Shown piece by piece: positions 40,417-49,182 of a stretch of 64,000 bases of DNA. This DNA comes from Cellvibrionaceae bacterium. Its GTDB lineage: Bacteria; Pseudomonadota; Gammaproteobacteria; Pseudomonadales; Cellvibrionaceae. The position numbers and the translations under genes are program-made. Location of the stretch: NCBI GenBank assembly GCA_021151695.1, contig JAGKWU010000012.1, positions 71,684-135,683 on the forward strand. Reading direction: 5' to 3'. Numbering within the stretch: position 1 is the stretch's first letter; each line of letters opens with the position of its first letter. Under the pieces are notes generated by a model, which was not told the DNA's origin, made no database searches, and saw nothing but the letters and a program-made list of their open reading frames with translations.

Positions 40417-40971
40417 ATGAAAAACGGCTTGTTGGTAAGGATGGGTTTGGCGGCTGCAGCCACCCTGTTGGCTCTGGATGCGCTGGCAGAGGGCGGTGGT
40501 GAGACTTTTAAGGAAGGGGTCAATTACTTGCCGATCAAGCCCGCACTGGTGGTGAATTACGGTGGCCCGGGCAAGGTCAAATACATCAAGGCAGAGATTT
40601 CCCTGCGGGTGGAAAACGCTCACAGCGCAGAAGAAGTTACCCACCATATGCCGCTGGTGCGCGACACTCTGATCATGTTGATCAGCAGTGTGACGGATGA
40701 ACAAATGAGTACCGGTGATGGCAAAGAGCAGATGCGTGTGGATGCACTGGCAAAATTAAATCAGGTGCTGGAAGCGGCCGAGCATCCCGAAGCTGCCGGC
40801 GAACACAAAGATGAACACAAGAAAGACGAGCATAAAAAAGATGAGCATAAAGACGACAAGAAAGATGCTCATGGAAAAGAATCGGGCAAGAAGAAAGATG
40901 CCAAAGCTGAGCACGAGACCGGGCCGCTGATCAGCGATTTACTGTTCGATAATCTGGTGGTTCAAAAATAG
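40417..40971 (+). CDS. FliL-like exported protein with His/Lys/Asp-rich insert
   Basis: This 184-residue protein has a signal peptide (to about residue 25), a FliL-type domain (YLPIKPALVVNYGGPGKVKYIKAEISLRVENAHSAEEVTHHMPLVRDTLIMLISSVTDEQM...REDALAKLN-like VDALAKLNQVL) and a C-terminal TGPLISDLLFDNLVVQ, where FliL has its typical xxVxxVLFTxFVVQ end. Between them lies a repeat of HKDEHKK units (about 135-165). FliL stabilises flagellar stators, but this copy is away from flagellar genes and near gshA and dsbB. The insert could bind metal; this is speculative. Confidence 0.8.
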   Translation: MKNGLLVRMGLAAAATLLALDALAEGGGETFKEGVNYLPIKPALVVNYGGPGKVKYIKAEISLRVENAHSAEEVTHHMPLVRDTLIMLISSVTDEQMSTGDGKEQMRVDALAKLNQVLEAAEHPEAAGEHKDEHKKDEHKKDEHKDDKKDAHGKESGKKKDAKAEHETGPLISDLLFDNLVVQK

Positions 40972-40994
40972 TGCGACTTGGTTGCGCGCCTCAT

Positions 40995-41026
40995 AAAAAG
41001 GCCGGGTTTTGATACCCGGCCTTTTT
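40995..41026. terminator. Bidirectional terminator between the FliL-like gene and gshA
   Basis: AAAAAGGCCGGG pairs with CCCGGCCTTTTT around an 8-base loop. The flanking genes are convergent. Confidence 0.88.
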
Positions 41027-41048
41027 GCTTTGTACCGCGGAAACTTGT

Positions 41049-42662
41049 CTAGCTACATTGGCAACAGCGGTACTGGTCGTAATATTTATCCAGGTACTCA
41101 TCGAAAGCTGGTTGGGTGGCCTCTTCCAGGGCACGTTGATCTTCAAGGGATTTTTGCGCCACCTGGGTAAATTCCTGTTCTTCCGGGGCGCTGATTGGTC
41201 GATCGGCAAAAGCGGCGCGATGCTGCTCGGCGAGTGCTGCTGTGTGTTTGTAGAAACCCTGGTTATGTTCTGCCATATCGCGCAGTACCCGTGCTGACGG
41301 CGTGAGCGCCGGGTCGTCGAGCTTGGCAAACTGGTTTTGCACGGCTTGTTGGTAGTGATTGCCGCCCTTGGCCTGGTCGAGCAGTTTTGCGCAGGCCAGG
41401 GTTGCCTCTAATATGTCCGCCCCCCAAGCGGCCATTTCCACTTCGCCTGCAACGCGCTGCAGCATCAGGCCGGGCTCCCTTCCGCGATTGACGACGCGCT
41501 TCTGGTTTTCCTGTCCCTGAAGGTATTCCTGGGCCGAGGTGGCAGGGCTACCTTGCAACACGCATTGCAGCAGGAAGGCATCCATCAAGCGCATTTGTTC
41601 CGCGGTGATACCCAAGGGTTCGTAGGGATTCAGATCCACGCAGCGCACCTCGACATATTCCACACCGCGCAAACGCAGTGCCTGGAGCGCCGTTTCACCG
41701 CGCTGGGCGGTGCGTTTGGGGCGGATGCTGGAGTAGAACTCGTTTTCGATTTGCAGCAAGCTGGTGTTGAGTTGGCGGTAATTGCCTTGCTCATCCTTCA
41801 GGCCGATGGTCTCGTAGTCGCCGTGGCTCTGGGTAATGGCGCCGCAGAGCGTGTTGAGATAAGACCGCAGATCGTTGTAGTCGACGATCAATGCCTTTTG
41901 CGCATCGCTCTGGTAGCCCAAATCGCCCATGCGCAGGGAGGTTGCATAGGGAAGATAGAGAGTGCCTTTGGCGTCGGGAAATTCTGCAAGCTTGTGCGGG
42001 CGATCTTGCACAAAGCATTTGCTCACCGCCGGTGCGGCACCGAACAGGTAAACCAGTAGCCAGAACTGGCGACGGAAATTGCGGATCAAGCCAAAGTAGC
42101 GTTCGGTTTTAAAGGTGGCCAGCGGCTGGGTATTGTTTTCCTGGCGCTGTAATTCCAGCCAGAAATCGTCGGGTAAACTGAAGTTGTAGTGGATACCGGC
42201 AATCGTCTGCATGGTGCGGCCATAGCGGTGACCGAGGCCCACACGATAAATAGTCTTCATGCGACCGCTATTAGACGTGCCGTAGCGCGCGACGGGAATA
42301 TCCTCATCGCCGCCCATGCGGCAGGGCATGCTGGCGGGCCACAGGCGTTCACGGCTGGTGCTCAGTTGACGATAGGTAAAGCGGTGGATGTCATCAAGCT
42401 GGGCGAGCAGTGGCTCCACGTCATCAAAAGGATCGGTAATAAATTCCAGCAGGGCTTCGCTGTAATCGGTGGTGATATGGGGATGTGTCAACGCAGAACC
42501 CAAGGCCGGTGGGTGGTCGGTTTGGGCCAGTTCACCTTCGGGAGTTACCCGCAGGCTCTCTTTTTCCAGCCCGCGCAAAATACCTAGTAGGCTCTTGTTG
42601 GCAGGACTGTCGGGTTGGGAAAAAGCGGCGAGCCGGGACTGCCAATCAGTGGAATGGGACAC
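41049..42662 (-). CDS. gshA: Glutamate-cysteine ligase
   Basis: This 537-residue enzyme makes gamma-glutamylcysteine, the first step of glutathione synthesis. Family features include RGLEKESLRVTPEG near the N terminus, the TDYSEALLEFITDP loop, the substrate region SMPCRMGGDEDIPVARYGTSNSGRMKTIYRVGLGHRYG, and EVRCVDLNPYEPLGI. Length is close to E. coli GshA (518). It starts with GTG at 42662, with GAGGA about nine bases upstream. It ends CCQCS, a small cysteine cluster that could be redox sensitive. Confidence 0.94.
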   Translation of the reverse strand: MSHSTDWQSRLAAFSQPDSPANKSLLGILRGLEKESLRVTPEGELAQTDHPPALGSALTHPHITTDYSEALLEFITDPFDDVEPLLAQLDDIHRFTYRQLSTSRERLWPASMPCRMGGDEDIPVARYGTSNSGRMKTIYRVGLGHRYGRTMQTIAGIHYNFSLPDDFWLELQRQENNTQPLATFKTERYFGLIRNFRRQFWLLVYLFGAAPAVSKCFVQDRPHKLAEFPDAKGTLYLPYATSLRMGDLGYQSDAQKALIVDYNDLRSYLNTLCGAITQSHGDYETIGLKDEQGNYRQLNTSLLQIENEFYSSIRPKRTAQRGETALQALRLRGVEYVEVRCVDLNPYEPLGITAEQMRLMDAFLLQCVLQGSPATSAQEYLQGQENQKRVVNRGREPGLMLQRVAGEVEMAAWGADILEATLACAKLLDQAKGGNHYQQAVQNQFAKLDDPALTPSARVLRDMAEHNQGFYKHTAALAEQHRAAFADRPISAPEEQEFTQVAQKSLEDQRALEEATQPAFDEYLDKYYDQYRCCQCS

Positions 42663-42738
42663 TCTTATTATCCTCGGGTAGATCCTTGCGAAACCCGCCA
42701 GCGCGGGTGCCTAAGCCAAGCCTTGCGGCGGGCGGTCA

Positions 42739-43182
42739 TTAATGGTCTTGCGAGAGAGATTCTTCCAGTGTTGCGTTACTGTTGGAATCGCTGTGGTGAC
42801 CGTCGGGAATATCGTCAGTGTCTGCTTCGTTGAAAGGTAAGTCCAGCGCTTCTTCTTGCTCCTCGGCGGCCTCGTCATCGGCGGATTTGTCCTCAGCACT
42901 GGCAAACAGATCCTCGCCCGCTTTGGGCGGTTTGGGTGCTTTCGGCAGGGGCGCAGGCATGATTTCCCCATCAATCACTGGCAGGCCTTTGTCGTTAAGG
43001 CTGCAAGTTACCACCTTTACACGCTGCTGGTAGTCCTTGGAGGTGATCTCAAACATCTGATTTACCGCTTCGTCTTTATGCGCGGTTTTGAATAGAGCGT
43101 TGGCATCATAACCATCGACCCACTCTTTGTTTTTACCGAAGAAGAGTTTGTCCTGGTTTTGGAGGATAAAGGTTTGCGACAT
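42739..43182 (-). CDS. Hypothetical cytosolic protein upstream of gshA
   Basis: This 147-residue protein starts MSQTFILQNQDKLFFGKNKEWVDG. The N-terminal half (LFKTAHKDEAVNQMFEITSKDYQQRVKVVTCSLNDKGLPVI) looks like a compact folded domain. The second half is Pro/Lys-rich then strongly acidic (DDEAAEEQEEALDLPFNEADTDDIPD) and probably disordered. I do not recognise a named family. It is 76 bases upstream of gshA on the same strand and may share its transcript. The start at 43182 is preferred to a start 11 codons earlier. Confidence 0.68.
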   Translation of the reverse strand: MSQTFILQNQDKLFFGKNKEWVDGYDANALFKTAHKDEAVNQMFEITSKDYQQRVKVVTCSLNDKGLPVIDGEIMPAPLPKAPKPPKAGEDLFASAEDKSADDEAAEEQEEALDLPFNEADTDDIPDGHHSDSNSNATLEESLSQDH

Positions 43183-43298
43183 GGTAATTGCGCCCGAAAA
43201 AATGAAGAGATGCACTTATGAGTGCATCGGGTAGGCAGCAAAATTGGGGCGATGTGGGTTAACTTCAAGGGTGGGGGACGCATCCATGCGCCAGGAAA

Positions 43299-44909
43299 TC
43301 ACACCGGTTTGCTGATCAATTTATCGCAAATCGGCTGGAAGGCGGTGAGTTTGTCCATCATGGTGCCGCTGCCCAGGCCGTTGGTTTTGAACAGGGTACC
43401 GAACTGGTTTTGTTCGCCGTGCAGGGCCATGTAATTGAGTATGACTGTCTCCACCAGCAGGTTGACGTTATTGGCGGCGGGGCTGGAGGCTGTCTCCACA
43501 TCGCCGCTTGGGCGCATATAGCCGAGCTGTTGGTGTACGCGTTGTGCGGCGGTGATGGTGGTTGGATCGGAGCTGGTGCCGTCCATCAAAATCGGGCGTT
43601 TGCCGGGATTGTAGACCAGGAAGAAGGAAGATGCGGTTTGCTGGTCATCGCCAGTCCAGACGCCTTTGCCGCGGCCCATGACCGACATATCCGTCATACC
43701 GTTACTGAACAGTGAGCCGTCGCTAAAGACATAAATCATTAAGGGCATGCCTTTACGGGCGGCGTACTCAAGGCAGGCGCCTATGCATTTGCCGGCACGC
43801 TCGTCGCGCTGTTCGCCAGTAGAACGGTCACCTGTATGGTAGTCGAAGCCGCCCATGGTGATGGTGCCAGCACCGGCGTAGCCATTGACGACAAGCTTCA
43901 TTACCGAGGCGGTTTTGCGGAGTTCGCCATCACTGTCGAACTCAGCCTGGGTGAAGATGCCGGTGGGGCCGACGATATCCGGATCATCTGGCACGCTAAT
44001 GGATTTTGGATCGCCAAAGCGGTCGGCGATGTCGGCACTTTTAATGTAGCCGCAGCGGATCATTTCTTTTAAGGCTGCATCGCGCTGGCTGCTGGTACCG
44101 GTGCTGACTTTGCTCAGCTTGGCATCGCTGATGCGGTACATGGATTCCATCACTGATACCGTGTCCTGCTGGCTCATCAGGCTTACCAGGTCGCCCACAT
44201 CAATCAAGCCTTTCACATCGCTCGGGTTGTCCACTTTGGTGGGGCGAACCTCGGGATTCATCATGGCCGAGGGTGCCATGGAGTTGCCGCCCGAATCGCT
44301 GTTGACCGAGCCGATCAAGGTAAGCAATGAACCATTGGCCCCGGCGCGGTTGATACCGTACATGGGGTTGTGAGGGTTGTTGCCAGTGTCGTTTTCCGAG
44401 CGCGCGGCTATAACGGCACCGTTGATATTAGCTTTGGTGCCCAGCGCTACCCGGGTGTTGATACCACGCAAAATAGCGCTGTCGGCATGGAAGGCGAGGC
44501 CGAGAGTCTGGTCGACAAAATTGGTGGTGGACGATGCTGGAGTCATGTCTACCGGTAAGCCCTGCTTGCTGTAACCGGCAGCGCTGATCAAATCCAACTG
44601 GCCGCCTTTTTGGCCGATAAGCACATTGGAGCCGGCAATATTGGCGCCGCCCGCCAGGTCAAAACAAATAAAGGGAATCTTGCCTGCACCCTGGGAGGCA
44701 ATGCCGCAAACGGCGCGCTTGGCCGCAATATCAGGAGACAGTGCCGCCAGCGCCGAGGGCGACAGCATGTTAAATACCGAGCCGCCTACCAGCGCGGCGC
44801 CGCCGGTCATAAAGCCCTGGGCGATTAATTCGCGACGGGTCATGGGGCGGCGATGGCTGTTTAGCAACAGAGGCGCGTCTGGATGAAGTGGAGCTTTGTA
44901 TCTGGCCAT
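43299..44909 (-). CDS. Tat-exported DUF1501-like protein
   Basis: This 536-residue protein has a twin-arginine signal (MTRRELIAQGFMTGGAALVGGSVF, residues 23-46). The body has the pattern of DUF1501/sulfatase-like secreted proteins (FDLAGGANIAGSNVLIG, MGGFDYHTGDRSTGEQRDERAG, YVFSDGSLF). DUF1501 proteins typically pair with cytochrome or DUF1800-type partners, and here two CxxCH proteins precede it in the same operon (gap 79 bases). Tat export suggests a folded, possibly metal-containing protein. Function unknown. AGGT lies before the ATG. Confidence 0.7.
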   Translation of the reverse strand: MARYKAPLHPDAPLLLNSHRRPMTRRELIAQGFMTGGAALVGGSVFNMLSPSALAALSPDIAAKRAVCGIASQGAGKIPFICFDLAGGANIAGSNVLIGQKGGQLDLISAAGYSKQGLPVDMTPASSTTNFVDQTLGLAFHADSAILRGINTRVALGTKANINGAVIAARSENDTGNNPHNPMYGINRAGANGSLLTLIGSVNSDSGGNSMAPSAMMNPEVRPTKVDNPSDVKGLIDVGDLVSLMSQQDTVSVMESMYRISDAKLSKVSTGTSSQRDAALKEMIRCGYIKSADIADRFGDPKSISVPDDPDIVGPTGIFTQAEFDSDGELRKTASVMKLVVNGYAGAGTITMGGFDYHTGDRSTGEQRDERAGKCIGACLEYAARKGMPLMIYVFSDGSLFSNGMTDMSVMGRGKGVWTGDDQQTASSFFLVYNPGKRPILMDGTSSDPTTITAAQRVHQQLGYMRPSGDVETASSPAANNVNLLVETVILNYMALHGEQNQFGTLFKTNGLGSGTMMDKLTAFQPICDKLISKPV

Positions 44910-44988
44910 CGTTTACCTACTTGTTAGCCTCAGGGCTAGGTCTGTTGGGCATCGCCCGTTGTTCGTTTTACTGTCGAGTGCGCATCTG

Positions 44989-47529
44989 CTACTGCAACAA
45001 CATGACGGCGCTGCCGAGGGCTGCCGAGCAGGTCGCTTTCACGGTGGTGAGGGTGCGATCCGCTGCGCAACTATTGTTGGCGCTACAGGCGGTCATGGTG
45101 TCCATCAGATTGTTCAATTCCTGGCGTACGAGAGCCGGGCTGGCCTGGGTATTGAGCGGCGTGCCGTTGATCTCGGCGGCCAGCAGGCGTTTAAGCAATG
45201 GCTCAATGATCAGGCTGCGGCTGGCGGGATCAAAGGCGGTGGCGGCTGGCGCGGCAAAGTTAAAGCCGGGGAAATAACCATCGCGCAGGGCATTGGGGCC
45301 GGTGCTGGTACCTACCAGCGTATTGCAATAAGCCACCGCCAACTGGGTGATACCCATCTGTTGGGCGGCCAGGAAACCGTCCAGATTCGCCAGGGTGGGT
45401 AACTGTTGTTCCACCTTGAGATAGGTGGTTTTGACGCTGGTATTAGTGATGGGCACGCCGGTCAAAAACGACAGGCTGGCATTGATCTCGGCAAATCTGT
45501 GCAGGCCAATGGTCGGCTGGTCGATGATGTCTGCCGGTACCGCTGGATCAGGTGTAGCCGCTACCGGACGGGTGTAGGTTTTGTCGCCAATGCGGTCAAA
45601 GGTGAGGAAGAATTGATCTTGATCCGGGCCTGCTTTCAATTCCACCACGGTGCCCAAGGTCGAAAGGGGCTGGCGGCCATTGACCAGTTGGGATGTGCTC
45701 AAGTTGGCGGCAAGGTTGGCGAAGACCTGGCCGGTCGGTGCCTCAGAGCCGTTAACGCCTATACGAATCCCTTTCAGGGGAATGTCGTTGGGCAGTTGTT
45801 TGTTTTCCAAATTCGTAAAGAAAGGATTGGCGAACAGATAGCCGTAATCGTCAAATTGCTGTACCTCAAACACCAGATAGCTGCCACTGGTGCCGATCAA
45901 GCTGGAAATATTGAATAACAGCAGATACTTGGCGCCCACGCCCACCTTGTAGTTGGCCTTGATATCCGCCTCCGTCATGGCGCGCTTGTGGATACCGAGG
46001 AAGCGGATACCGCCTTCCCATTGTGTCTTGGTCGCGCCGCTCACCTCATTGCCCAGTGCGAGCGCAAAGTTGGCGTCCCAGTCCTTTAACGCGGCGCCTT
46101 TGTCGGGGTCGACATCACCGGTGTATTCGCCATTCACATAAATGCGGCGGCCGTTGATCTGGTCGTAGGTGACAACCACATGTTGCAGGGTGGCCTGCAA
46201 ACGTTGGTCTTCATCTTTGGTGTGCAGCTCGCGCAGGCCGTTGCTGTCGCTCTTGTCGGTGCGGTTGAGGAAATCGTAGTTGTATTCGTACTGGCCGAGG
46301 GCAAAGTTGCGGGTATCGGCGCTGCCCGAATAGGTGACTATACGAGCAGGGTTGTTGTCATTGGTGCCTTGGGTGACGTTATCGGGGATGAGCCACACTT
46401 CAATGGAATACTCACCCGAGCCGCGCAGCAAGTCGAAGAACTTGCGGCTGCTGGCGGTAGTGGCCTGGGCGCGGCCGCCGTCTTTTACCTTGATACCCCA
46501 AGCGCTGCTCCAGGCCACGTTGCCCATGATGTTGAGGTTGGCCGCCGGCTCTATGCCGCTGGTGTCGTAGGCGATGCTGCCCTTGCCGGATTTGAATTCG
46601 TACTTGGCGATCAGGTTGGTATCTATACGGCCGCCGCTGGTAAGCACGAAAGCATCGCCCAAACCTACCGCCTTACTGACGACAAGATTCGGGTCCAACT
46701 GCACGGCGGGAATGGCGGCGGCGAATTCGCTGATTTTCGCTTCCATTTCAATGGAATTGGCCGAGCAGTCGCTCCAGCAGTTGTGGAAATCAGTGCGCAA
46801 GCGTTGTACCAGGCGGGAGGCGCCCGGGTTGTCCAGGCGGATCTTGGTTTTGGCTGCCTCGTAGGCTACGGCTATGTCGGCGCTGGCGAAGTAGGGCTGT
46901 TGCTTGGTAACGGCGCTTTCCGAGTGGCAGCGCGAGCAGTATTGGGTTAGCAACGGATAGACAGTTGTGGCAAATCCGGCGCTCTCTTTGGGAAAGCTTT
47001 TGCTGCTGGCGACATCTTTTTCGGGAGGCGCTTTCAGTACCACGCTATTAGCGGCGGTACCGGCACTGCCGGCCCAGTTAGTGATCCAGGTGGTGATGGT
47101 ATCGCCGCAGGCCACCGGGTCTTTCAACCAGCAGTTGTGGCCCTTGCTGACCTTCTCAACGATGTGGGATTCCGCCGGTGTCGACAGCGTGACCAAACCG
47201 TTGGAAACCATAGCTTCATAAGCGAGGTTGATATCGTCGCCGCGGGCAAAGCGCGGTTGCTGGCCGGTGGCATTGTGGCAGCCGCCACAGCGATCTTCGC
47301 GCGCGATATTTACCCAGAGTTCGTTCTGGAACTTGATGATATCGGCAGTGCTGGCGGGTTTCTCACCTTTATAGGTAAAGGGACCTGTGCCTGTATTACC
47401 GCCACTGGTATCTGGATTGGTCACGGTTTTAGAGCCGCTACCCGAGCCACAGGCGGTGAGTAAGGTAACCAGCAAGACACTGAGGATGAGTTTGAATGGA
47501 GCCTGCACAGGTTGAGTCTGGATAGTCAT
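44989..47529 (-). CDS. LamG-domain lipoprotein with two c-type heme motifs
   Basis: This 846-residue protein has lipobox LLTAC (Cys27). Two repeated cytochrome-like units follow, with CGGCH (about 81-85) and CSRCH (about 198-202). Each unit continues with FA(R/S)xD...AYEA...GHNCW or FHNCW, showing an internal duplication. A concanavalin-like LamG domain covers about 300-520 (YEFKSGKGSIAYDTSGIEPAANLN, GEYSIEVWLIPDN, ITYDQINGRRIYVNGEYTG). The rest is unassigned. It would be a heme-bearing surface lipoprotein. The start at 47529 has AAGGCGAG upstream; a GTG two codons earlier overlaps the previous stop. Confidence 0.8.
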   Translation of the reverse strand: MTIQTQPVQAPFKLILSVLLVTLLTACGSGSGSKTVTNPDTSGGNTGTGPFTYKGEKPASTADIIKFQNELWVNIAREDRCGGCHNATGQQPRFARGDDINLAYEAMVSNGLVTLSTPAESHIVEKVSKGHNCWLKDPVACGDTITTWITNWAGSAGTAANSVVLKAPPEKDVASSKSFPKESAGFATTVYPLLTQYCSRCHSESAVTKQQPYFASADIAVAYEAAKTKIRLDNPGASRLVQRLRTDFHNCWSDCSANSIEMEAKISEFAAAIPAVQLDPNLVVSKAVGLGDAFVLTSGGRIDTNLIAKYEFKSGKGSIAYDTSGIEPAANLNIMGNVAWSSAWGIKVKDGGRAQATTASSRKFFDLLRGSGEYSIEVWLIPDNVTQGTNDNNPARIVTYSGSADTRNFALGQYEYNYDFLNRTDKSDSNGLRELHTKDEDQRLQATLQHVVVTYDQINGRRIYVNGEYTGDVDPDKGAALKDWDANFALALGNEVSGATKTQWEGGIRFLGIHKRAMTEADIKANYKVGVGAKYLLLFNISSLIGTSGSYLVFEVQQFDDYGYLFANPFFTNLENKQLPNDIPLKGIRIGVNGSEAPTGQVFANLAANLSTSQLVNGRQPLSTLGTVVELKAGPDQDQFFLTFDRIGDKTYTRPVAATPDPAVPADIIDQPTIGLHRFAEINASLSFLTGVPITNTSVKTTYLKVEQQLPTLANLDGFLAAQQMGITQLAVAYCNTLVGTSTGPNALRDGYFPGFNFAAPAATAFDPASRSLIIEPLLKRLLAAEINGTPLNTQASPALVRQELNNLMDTMTACSANNSCAADRTLTTVKATCSAALGSAVMLLQ

Positions 47530-47531
47530 GA

Positions 47532-48767
47532 TCACTCGCCTTTGCAGTAGTCAGCTGAGTCTATAAAGACTTGCTTGAGGTGGTAGCCGCTGGCGGCAAA
47601 ATTGTTGGTCATGGTGGTCAGTTGGCTGCGGTCAGCCTGGTTGGCCGGCTTACGCAGGCAGACCTGCTTGAACACTTTCTCCACCTGACAGCTGGCGAAC
47701 GCCTTGCTGTACGCCAGTTCCATGCCCATCGATTTGGCGCCAGAACCCTTGCCAGGTAAGTCGCTGCTCCAGCCGAGGTTGGCATTGATGCCCTCGCGCC
47801 AGTAGTTTTGCCAGTCGTCGTTAGTGGTCACATAACCGTAGGGAAAGGTGGTGCTGTTGATGCGGTATTTCTTCTCGACGCGGCTCTCGGTGGCTGGATC
47901 AAGCGTGCCTTCGGCGTTGTAGTGGAGGCTGCCGGTATCCGGGTCAGCGCCTTCGGCAACTTCATAGTCGTAATAGGCAAAGGCTTTGGCCATGGGGTCC
48001 ATACCGCTGTGGCAGCCGATACAACCGTTGAGGAAAACCCGGCTGTCGCCACCGGGGCTGCGGCTAACGTCCTGACGGATGAAATCGGGGGTACGGGTGG
48101 TGTCGTGCACCTGTTCCAGGTCGCGGCACATATGGTTGATCAAGGTAAAACGGAACATGGCACGGTTGGTACCGGCGATAAAAAACGCTTTGGCGGCGGC
48201 GCGGCTGGTAATCACACCGGCAGTCGCAGCGGATGGCAAACCATTCACACTGGATTGGGCTACGGGTACGAATTTGGATTTATCGCGCAGTTCAATCGCT
48301 TGATCCTGCAGGGCTTGGTAGTGATTGTTGTTGCTGTTGGAGTAGGCGGGCAAGCCCTGGCCGGAGGCGCCTATATAAACTACGTCATCGTAGAGCAGCT
48401 TGCGGAAATCCTCGTCGTCGCGCACCAGGCCAATTACCGTTGCCGTGTAGTCGTTAAGCGGGGCGAAGACGGTCTGTTCGCGGTTGGTCCAGGGCGTGGC
48501 CATATTCTTGAGGATCACGCTGTAGAAATTCTCGTTATCCATCGCTAGCTGAACTGCCTCGGCCTTTTTGCCGGTATCCAGCAGACTGGCCATCTGCAGC
48601 AGCACGGCTTCGCTGGGTGGCACACCGGCTACCCGCTGGTGAATTTGCAGTGCCTGTTCGCGGCTGCCGGCCTGTGCGCTGCTCGCCAATGCGAGGGCGG
48701 CGCACAACAGGCCACTACCAAGCGCCCTGCGCAGCCGGTTCGCTGTGTGAGGTGTAAAGCTATCCAT
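47532..48767 (-). CDS. Exported protein with c-type heme motif
   Basis: This 411-residue protein has a signal peptide (LGSGLLCAALALASSAQAGS). The central heme-binding site is CIGCH (Cys249-His253) in FLNGCIGCHSGMDPMAKAFAYYDYE. The C-terminal half (YRINSTTFPYGYVTTNDDWQNYWREGINANLGW, YSKAFASCQVEKVFKQVCLRKP) resembles DUF1585-type regions of cytochrome-linked secreted proteins. It is first gene of the leftward operon and couples to the LamG lipoprotein (2-base gap). AAAGG before the start at 48767 decides it over 48893. Confidence 0.75.
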   Translation of the reverse strand: MDSFTPHTANRLRRALGSGLLCAALALASSAQAGSREQALQIHQRVAGVPPSEAVLLQMASLLDTGKKAEAVQLAMDNENFYSVILKNMATPWTNREQTVFAPLNDYTATVIGLVRDDEDFRKLLYDDVVYIGASGQGLPAYSNSNNNHYQALQDQAIELRDKSKFVPVAQSSVNGLPSAATAGVITSRAAAKAFFIAGTNRAMFRFTLINHMCRDLEQVHDTTRTPDFIRQDVSRSPGGDSRVFLNGCIGCHSGMDPMAKAFAYYDYEVAEGADPDTGSLHYNAEGTLDPATESRVEKKYRINSTTFPYGYVTTNDDWQNYWREGINANLGWSSDLPGKGSGAKSMGMELAYSKAFASCQVEKVFKQVCLRKPANQADRSQLTTMTNNFAASGYHLKQVFIDSADYCKGE

Positions 48768-49182
48768 TGCCTTTGCACCAAGGACTTGAGTGATGTTTGA
48801 CAGGATCACGGTTGCTCCAGAAGCGGCGTTGTTATGGGTGCTGATCAGGTGTTGAGGTGGACAGCTGGCGGCTGCATCCCCAGGTTGACGCATTATGCGT
48901 TGAATTATAGGCGGGGGTTTTGCGGAAACATGTGCCGCTGTGACAAATGTGCTGACTACTGAATCACAAGATTACGCAAAGCCGCGCCTCGCATGTTGAA
49001 TTTGTGAAATAGCTAGCAAAGCAATTTTTGCGTGTCATAAATGACGCCAGAATTCGTGATTAAATCGAGAGAATGGCCTATAAGACTTCACTGACAATTG
49101 AAAGCCCCGGTTTTGGCCCGTTTCGTCGGCCAGACATCTACCAGACCGACAACACCCTCCGAACTTTTTTAAGGCAGTCATT
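48768..49182. promoter_or_regulatory. Divergent promoter region between the two redox operons
   Basis: 415 bases without a supported gene separate the leftward and rightward operons of exported heme-type proteins. Shared control of both is plausible. I see no clear palindrome or hairpin. Bases 48940-49070 are the most AT-rich and the best place for promoters. Confidence 0.4.
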
